From: Thermococcus sp. AM4
Lineage (GTDB): Archaea; Methanobacteriota_B; Thermococci; Thermococcales; Thermococcaceae
Reading direction: 5' to 3'
Assembly: GCF_000151205.2 (NCBI RefSeq)
Contig: NC_016051.1
Coordinates: 1,922,001-1,986,000 of the forward strand
DNA: 64,000 bases
The translations under genes were made by a program, and so were the position numbers. The first letter of the stretch is position 1, and each line of letters opens with the position of its first letter. Positions 59,790 through 64,000 of this stretch are shown here, piece by piece. The notes below the pieces were generated by a model, which was given only the letters and a program-made list of their open reading frames with translations, did no database searches and was not told the origin of the DNA.

Positions 59790-60002
59790 ATGGAGGCGAT
59801 ACTCCTCGTCTGGGGGGTTAGGGACGAGGTGCTGAGGAAGATCCCCGTTGAGGGGAGCTGGCTCTACGGAGAGTACGACTTCATAGCGAAGGTTGAATTT
59901 GAGGACGAGGCCGAGATGGAGAGCTTTGAGAGGTTCCTGCGCTCCCTCATTAACGGAAACACCTACAAGCTCCTACCGGTCATCGCGTCCTCTTCTCAGT
60001 GA
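59790..60002 (+). CDS. Stand-alone AsnC/Lrp ligand-binding (RAM) domain
   Basis: A 70-residue protein matching only the effector-binding half of Lrp-type regulators: a LLVWGVRDEVL strand-helix start, then the YGEYDFIAKVE block and LINGNTYKLLPV end. No helix-turn-helix is present. Such proteins can mix with full-length Lrp members and modulate them. ATG 59790 follows GGTGGTGAC. Confidence 0.72.
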   Translation: MEAILLVWGVRDEVLRKIPVEGSWLYGEYDFIAKVEFEDEAEMESFERFLRSLINGNTYKLLPVIASSSQ

Positions 60003-60049
60003 TTTCGTTAGGTTTATACGTTTTTAGGGCAACCTAATTCGGTGGTGGT

Positions 60050-61003
60050 ATGATAGCCTTCGGTCCAGTTCCTTCAAGGAGGCTTGGCAGGAGCCTCGGT
60101 GTCAACAACATTCCCGACAAGGTCTGCAGCTACGCCTGCGTTTACTGCCAGATCGGCAGAACCCTCAGGATGGAGATAGAGAGGAGGCCCTTCTACGATC
60201 CCGTCATCATCTTTGAAGAGGTCAGCGAAAAGGTTGATGAAGCCCGCGAAAGGGGAGAGAGGATAGACTACATCACGTTCGTTCCGGACGGTGAGCCAAC
60301 GCTCGATTCGAACCTCGGCGTCGAGGCGGAGCTCCTCCGCGATCTGGGCGTCCCCCTCGCAATACTGACCAACTCCTCCCTCCTCTGGCGCGAAGACGTT
60401 AGGAGCGACCTTCTTGCCTTTGATTTCGTCTCCCTCAAGCTCGATGCGGTAAGCGAACCCCTGTGGAGGAGGATAGACAGGCCCCACAAGGCGCTGGAAC
60501 TCGACGAGATCTTAGAGGGAATGCTGGAGTTCCGGGAGTCGTTCGACGGCAGGCTCGTGACGGAGACGATGCTCATCGATGGAGTTGAGTACGGGGACGA
60601 GCTCGAAAGGATCGCCGAGTTCCTGTCCCGGCTTAACCCGGACGTTGCGTACATAGCGGTCCCCACCAGGCCGCCTGCCGAGCCATGGGTCCGGCCCGCG
60701 AGTGAAGAGACCATAAACCGGGCCTTCCAGATATTCGCGGGGGCGCTGGGAGAGGACAGAGTTGAGTACCTCATCGGCTACGAGGGCAACGCCTTCGCCT
60801 TCACGGGGAACGTGGAAGAGGACATACTGAGCATAACCTCTGTCCACCCCATGAGGGAAGACGCGCTTAAAGAGCTCCTCAGGAAGGCGAACGCCGATTG
60901 GAGCGTCGTTGAGAAGCTAATCAACGAGGGGAAGCTCATAGAGCTTGAGTACAACGGCAGGAGATTTTACATGAGAAAGCTGAGGAGCAGGGAGTTCCGC
61001 TGA
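60050..61003 (+). CDS. Radical SAM protein
   Basis: A 317-residue radical SAM enzyme. The cluster motif is CxxxCxxC (CSYACVYC, Cys26, 30 and 33), with an FVPDGEPTLD glycine-rich motif near 85 and LTNSSLLW near 115. It resembles COG0731-type proteins; related members modify tRNA wybutosine precursors or are uncharacterised. The reaction cannot be assigned. It sits just upstream of the Mrp genes. Confidence 0.85.
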   Translation: MIAFGPVPSRRLGRSLGVNNIPDKVCSYACVYCQIGRTLRMEIERRPFYDPVIIFEEVSEKVDEARERGERIDYITFVPDGEPTLDSNLGVEAELLRDLGVPLAILTNSSLLWREDVRSDLLAFDFVSLKLDAVSEPLWRRIDRPHKALELDEILEGMLEFRESFDGRLVTETMLIDGVEYGDELERIAEFLSRLNPDVAYIAVPTRPPAEPWVRPASEETINRAFQIFAGALGEDRVEYLIGYEGNAFAFTGNVEEDILSITSVHPMREDALKELLRKANADWSVVEKLINEGKLIELEYNGRRFYMRKLRSREFR

Positions 61004-61007
61004 GGGC

Positions 61008-61032
61008 TGTGCTTATGCACAAACCTTAAAAG
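61008..61032 (+). promoter_or_regulatory. Palindrome copy D (13/14) and TATA before Mrp-type ATPase genes
   Basis: TGTGCTTATGCACA (61008-61021) is followed after two bases by CCTTAAAAG (61024-61032). This is the same order and spacing as at 53036, with GCACAA then CCTT. It serves the operon beginning at 61066. Confidence 0.65.
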
Positions 61033-61065
61033 CAATTCGGCTCCCCTAATTCCGGAGGTGAGAGC

Positions 61066-61947
61066 TTGCAGATAGCGGTTAGCGGAGGAAAAGGTGGCAC
61101 GGGGAAATCAACAGTTGCGGTAAACCTCGCGGTCGCCCTTAAATCCCTTGGAACTGACCTTACAATGGCGGATCTCGACGTGGAGGCACCGAACGATCAC
61201 CTTCTGCTCGGCGTTGAGCTGGCCAACGAAGAGCCGGTGAACCAGTTCATGCCGCGCTTTGATTACTCCAAGTGCACCAAGTGCAGGAAGTGCGCCGAGG
61301 TTTGCGAGGAGCACGCGATAATCACCCTGAAGGACGGAACGCCCTTCCTGATGCCGACCCTCTGCTCGGGCTGTCGGGCCTGCGAGATAGTCTGTCCGGT
61401 TCCGGGGGCAATACTCGAGGGCTCCAGGCTGATCGGCCACACCTACGTAACGGAAACGCCCTACGGCTTCACCCTCGTCACCGGGAAGCTGAGGGAAGGC
61501 GAGGAGCGCTCGATGCCCCTGGTCGTCGTTGCGAAGAGAAAAGCCCTTGAGATACAGCGGAGGAACGGTGGTCTTCTCCTCGTTGACACGGCCGCAGGAA
61601 CCGGGAACACGGTTTCAAAGGCGATCGAGGGGTCAAAGCTCCTGATAGCGGTTACCGAGCCAACCCCGCTCGGAATCCACGACACGGAGCTCATACTGAA
61701 GCTCGGAAAGCTGATGGGCCTCAAGACCTGGGTCGTGATCAACCGCTCCGACCTCGGCGACGTCGGGAAGGTCAGGGAGATAGCTGAAAGCTATGGTGCT
61801 GAGGTCGTCGCGGAGATCCCATACAGCGAGGCCATAGTGAAAAGCTACGTCTCGGGAAGGCCCATCGTTTTAGAAGATGCCCCCGAGGCGAGGATCTTCC
61901 GCGAGTTAGCTGAGAAGGTGGCCGAATTCCTCGGAGGTGGTGAGTGA
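61066..61947 (+). CDS. Mrp/NBP35-type P-loop ATPase with ferredoxin insert 1
   Basis: A 293-residue MinD-superfamily ATPase. The deviant Walker A is SGGKGGTGKST near 5-14. A two-cluster ferredoxin insert lies at about 65-115 (CTKCRKCAEVCE, CSGCRACEIVCP). The remaining ParA-like domain has VDTAAGTGN near 177. These proteins carry or transfer Fe-S clusters. TTG start at 61066 follows GGAGGTGAGAG. Its stop overlaps the paralogue downstream. Confidence 0.88.
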   Translation: MQIAVSGGKGGTGKSTVAVNLAVALKSLGTDLTMADLDVEAPNDHLLLGVELANEEPVNQFMPRFDYSKCTKCRKCAEVCEEHAIITLKDGTPFLMPTLCSGCRACEIVCPVPGAILEGSRLIGHTYVTETPYGFTLVTGKLREGEERSMPLVVVAKRKALEIQRRNGGLLLVDTAAGTGNTVSKAIEGSKLLIAVTEPTPLGIHDTELILKLGKLMGLKTWVVINRSDLGDVGKVREIAESYGAEVVAEIPYSEAIVKSYVSGRPIVLEDAPEARIFRELAEKVAEFLGGGE

Positions 61948-62837
61948 TGCAGCTGGCCATTGCGAGCGGCAAGGGCGGCGTTGGAAAGAGCACGATAACG
62001 GCTTCGCTCCTCTACTTCCTAAAGGATAAATACAGGCTCATCGCGGTGGATGCAGATGCCGAAGCGCCGAACCTCGGCCTGCTCCTCGGCGTTGAGGAGT
62101 GGGAGGAGGAGAGGGAGCACATAGGTGCCAAGGTCGCCAGGATAAACCCCGAAAGCTGCATCCGCTGTGGGATCTGCTATGAAAGATGCCCCTACGAGAG
62201 CATCTACATCGACGAGGACGGCAACTACGTTGTCAACGAGCTCACCTGCGAGGGCTGCAACGTCTGCGGTTTAGTTTGTCCGGTTCCGGGCACTATAACC
62301 CTTGAGCAGGCCCGCTCTGGAGTCATCAGAAAGGCAACCACCAAGTACGGCTTTCCGATAATCTCGGCCCAGCTCGACGTCGGCAGGCCCGAGAGCGGCA
62401 AGCTCGTCACCGAGGAGAAGGAGTGGGCGAAGAAGCTTATGGAAGAGCTCAACCTGGAACACATGATCGTTGATTCGGCCGCCGGCATAGGCTGTCAGGT
62501 CATAGCGAGCCTCGGAGGGGCGGACGTTGCGATACTCATCGCCGAACCGACGCCGGCATCGCTCAGCGACGTTCAGCGTGCCTACAAGGTCGTCCAGCAC
62601 TTCCGGGAGCCGGCTTACCTGATAATCAACAAGGCCGACCTGAACCCGGGCTTTACCGCCCTTAGGGAGTGGGCCGAGGCGGAGGGGATTCCGGTTATCG
62701 GCGAGGTCCCCTACGACAAAGCGATACCGAGGAGCATGGCGATGCTTAAACCTGTTGTCGAGGCCTTCCCCGACAGCCCTGCGAGCAAAGCGCTCAGGGA
62801 GATAGCCGAGAGAATAGCCCGGGAGATCCTTGGCTGA
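61947..62837 (+). CDS. Mrp/NBP35-type P-loop ATPase with ferredoxin insert 2
   Basis: A 296-residue paralogue of the preceding protein: SGKGGVGKST near 7-16, a ferredoxin insert with CIRCGICYERCP and CEGCNVCGLVCP (about 70-115), and VDSAAGIGC near 173. A tandem pair like this usually works as a heterodimer. ATG 61947 is used rather than GTG 61944. The ribosome site GGAGGTGGTGAG lies in the end of gene 1. Confidence 0.88.
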   Translation: MQLAIASGKGGVGKSTITASLLYFLKDKYRLIAVDADAEAPNLGLLLGVEEWEEEREHIGAKVARINPESCIRCGICYERCPYESIYIDEDGNYVVNELTCEGCNVCGLVCPVPGTITLEQARSGVIRKATTKYGFPIISAQLDVGRPESGKLVTEEKEWAKKLMEELNLEHMIVDSAAGIGCQVIASLGGADVAILIAEPTPASLSDVQRAYKVVQHFREPAYLIINKADLNPGFTALREWAEAEGIPVIGEVPYDKAIPRSMAMLKPVVEAFPDSPASKALREIAERIAREILG

Positions 62838-63176
62838 TCACTCCTCCATTTTTGGGGCCTCGTTTCCCTGGGGGAGGATTACGAGTTCCCTTCCTTCCAC
62901 TATCATCTGGGCGACCTTTTTTCTGGCCGAGCTGAGCGCTCTCCAGACGGTGCCCCTGGAAACGCCCATCCTCTTCCCAGCTTCCTCCTGGGTCAGTCCC
63001 TCGTAATCCACGAGCCTTAGGGCCTCGAACTCCTCGTAGCTCATGAATATGGGCGGTTTAGGGGGGACCATCGGTGGGAGGGCCGGGTAGAAGTGCTTGA
63101 CCTGCGGAATGAAGCCGATCATCCTCATCTTCCTTCTCCTTCCCCGTCCCCTGCCCCATCCCATTCCTCCGGGCAT
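62838..63176 (-). CDS. DUF134 (UPF0251) DNA-binding protein
   Basis: A 112-residue helix-turn-helix protein. It opens with the Gly-Arg-rich GWGRGRGRRRKMRMIGFIP, has FEALRLVDYEGLTQEEAG and an HTH recognition region GVSRGTVWRALSSARKKVA. DUF134 proteins typically sit beside NifX-like and Mrp-type genes and are thought to regulate them. It converges on the second Mrp gene with no gap. ATG 63176 gives the standard family N-terminus; upstream ATG 63248 is the alternative. Candidate regulator of the palindrome set. Confidence 0.8.
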   Translation of the reverse strand: MPGGMGWGRGRGRRRKMRMIGFIPQVKHFYPALPPMVPPKPPIFMSYEEFEALRLVDYEGLTQEEAGKRMGVSRGTVWRALSSARKKVAQMIVEGRELVILPQGNEAPKMEE

Positions 63177-63427
63177 CTCCTTCACCGCCTTTTTACGTTC
63201 ATTCTCGCCGGCCTTTATGAACTTTATCGTGCCCCGGAGGGGATTCATGGAAAGGGACGGGAATCTGGGAGTTGGGGTAGTACGGGCTTAATATGCTCAA
63301 TCCGTGTAATTGAAACGCCGTTCTGGGTATTTTGGGCAAATGGAACGATTTGAAACGTTTTTCCCTTCCCATTCCCGCCGCATCCCTCATATAGAACTTC
63401 CTCCAAACCCACAACAGGTGATGAGAT

Positions 63428-64000
63428 ATGATGGGGAAGCTGAAGGTGTGGTTCGTTATCATCCTGATAGTGCTTTCACTCGTTCCGGTCTACACTGTGA
63501 CGGCCGAGAGCTCCGGCACCGACTCCAGTGTCGTCACGAACTCCACGCTGAACCAGAGTGCAAACGCCACCCGGGTTGCCGCGGAGGTAATGCTCAGAAA
63601 CCTTGAGAGGCTTCAGAACTACACTGCCTCTCTGATCAACGGGACCGAGAACATCAGTGCCGAAACGATGGAGCTCTACGAGAGGGCCCTCAACCTCACG
63701 GACGAGGCCAGGACCCTTTACGCCGAGGGAAGATACAGGGAGTCCCTTCACACCGCGATACTGGCGATGAAGGCTTACAGAGACGTCATAAGGAGCGTAA
63801 GGTTCGGCATCGAACCCGAGCTGATGAGGGAAATGATCCGGATCAGGGCAGAGGTCATGAGGATGCACTGTTACTTCGGGCACGTCAGAATGCTCATCAG
63901 AGCTGCCGAGATGCACGGCCTGAACGTTTCCAACGTAACCGTGCTCCTGAACCAGACCCGCGCGGCCTATCTCAAGGTCCTCCGGGATCTGAGGACCAAC
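63428..64000 (+). CDS. Secreted helical protein, truncated at window end
   Basis: The reading frame starts ATG ATG at 63428 (GGTGATGAG before it) and is still open at base 64000, giving 191 codons. Residues 5-27 form a signal peptide (hydrophobic, then VTA before the mature part). The rest is helical with many N-glycosylation sequons (NST, NQS, NAT, NYT). No family recognised in the visible part. The 3' end lies outside the window. Confidence 0.7.
   Translation, partial: MMGKLKVWFVIILIVLSLVPVYTVTAESSGTDSSVVTNSTLNQSANATRVAAEVMLRNLERLQNYTASLINGTENISAETMELYERALNLTDEARTLYAEGRYRESLHTAILAMKAYRDVIRSVRFGIEPELMREMIRIRAEVMRMHCYFGHVRMLIRAAEMHGLNVSNVTVLLNQTRAAYLKVLRDLRTN

Noticed and set aside
63418-63470. 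C/D box sRNA (GTGATGA with two CTGA motifs)
   Set aside because: No C' box and no supporting terminal stem; the GTGATGA serves as the ribosome site of the secreted protein gene.

Overview
The window looks like a chromosomal segment of a hyperthermophilic euryarchaeon of the order Thermococcales, most likely a Thermococcus. The evidence is archaeal information-processing genes (RNA polymerase Rpo7 and Spt4, ribosomal proteins S24e and S27ae, GTP-dependent dephospho-CoA kinase), a sulfhydrogenase-type [NiFe] hydrogenase, diphthamide synthesis, archaeal cobamide salvage genes (cobY, cobZ, cbiZ), TATA-type promoters with GGTGA/GGAGG ribosome sites, and dense coding with ATGA/TGATG overlaps. No rRNA, tRNA, CRISPR array or insertion sequence was seen.

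Layout. (1) 420-5484: a surface-fibre locus with two small regulators, then two DUF1102 (TasA-like) secreted proteins, a SipW-type signal peptidase, a cysteine-rich DUF1102/DUF11-like protein and a DUF5305 membrane protein. (2) 5560-12511: housekeeping genes (ppa, rpo7-spt4-DPCK-S24e-S27ae-mtq2, thymidine kinase, NfeD/stomatin). (3) 12587-20215: a secreted beta-propeller protein, a PP-loop/ferredoxin reductase-like protein, an AAA_14/DUF4143 ATPase behind three phased operator-like repeats, and a 938-residue seven-repeat propeller fused to a Ser/Thr protein kinase. (4) 20264-27947: zinc-ribbon protein, cbiZ, a PadR-SdpI pair, a membrane protease, Dph2 and two RNA methyltransferases. (5) 28192-39901: a dispersed cobamide-salvage cluster (cobT, cobQ, cobY, cobS, cobZ, a DUF71 ATPase, cbiB, cobD) interrupted by an AT-rich DUF262-HNH gene and two VapBC modules. 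(6) 40086-46088: the hyhBGSL hydrogenase operon, whose large-subunit gene carries a frameshift as sequenced, then a VapBC pair, a lipoprotein and a hydrogenase maturation protease. (7) 46119-63176: miscellaneous genes and a scattered Fe-S/cofactor group: three NifX-like proteins, a ferritin-like protein, SufBC, an MBL hydrolase, two Mrp/NBP35-type ATPases with ferredoxin inserts, and a DUF134 regulator. (8) 63428-end: a secreted helical protein running off the edge.

How the genes work together. The TasA-like proteins, their dedicated peptidase and two membrane or extracellular partners form a self-contained export and assembly locus for an extracellular fibre. Cobamide genes here supply nucleotide-loop assembly and corrinoid salvage. 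The Fe-S group is tied together by a palindrome (consensus TGTGCATATGCACA, 11 to 14 of 14 matches) found at four promoter regions in the window: ferritin-like, NifX-like 1, sufC/NifX-like 2, and the Mrp pair. This suggests one regulon, with the DUF134 protein encoded beside the Mrp pair as a plausible regulator.

Main candidates for new biology: the TasA-like fibre locus and its control elements, the palindrome regulon, the propeller-kinase fusion, the DUF262-HNH island and the phased repeats in front of the AAA ATPase. Functional names rest on recognition of families from sequence; no searches were run.
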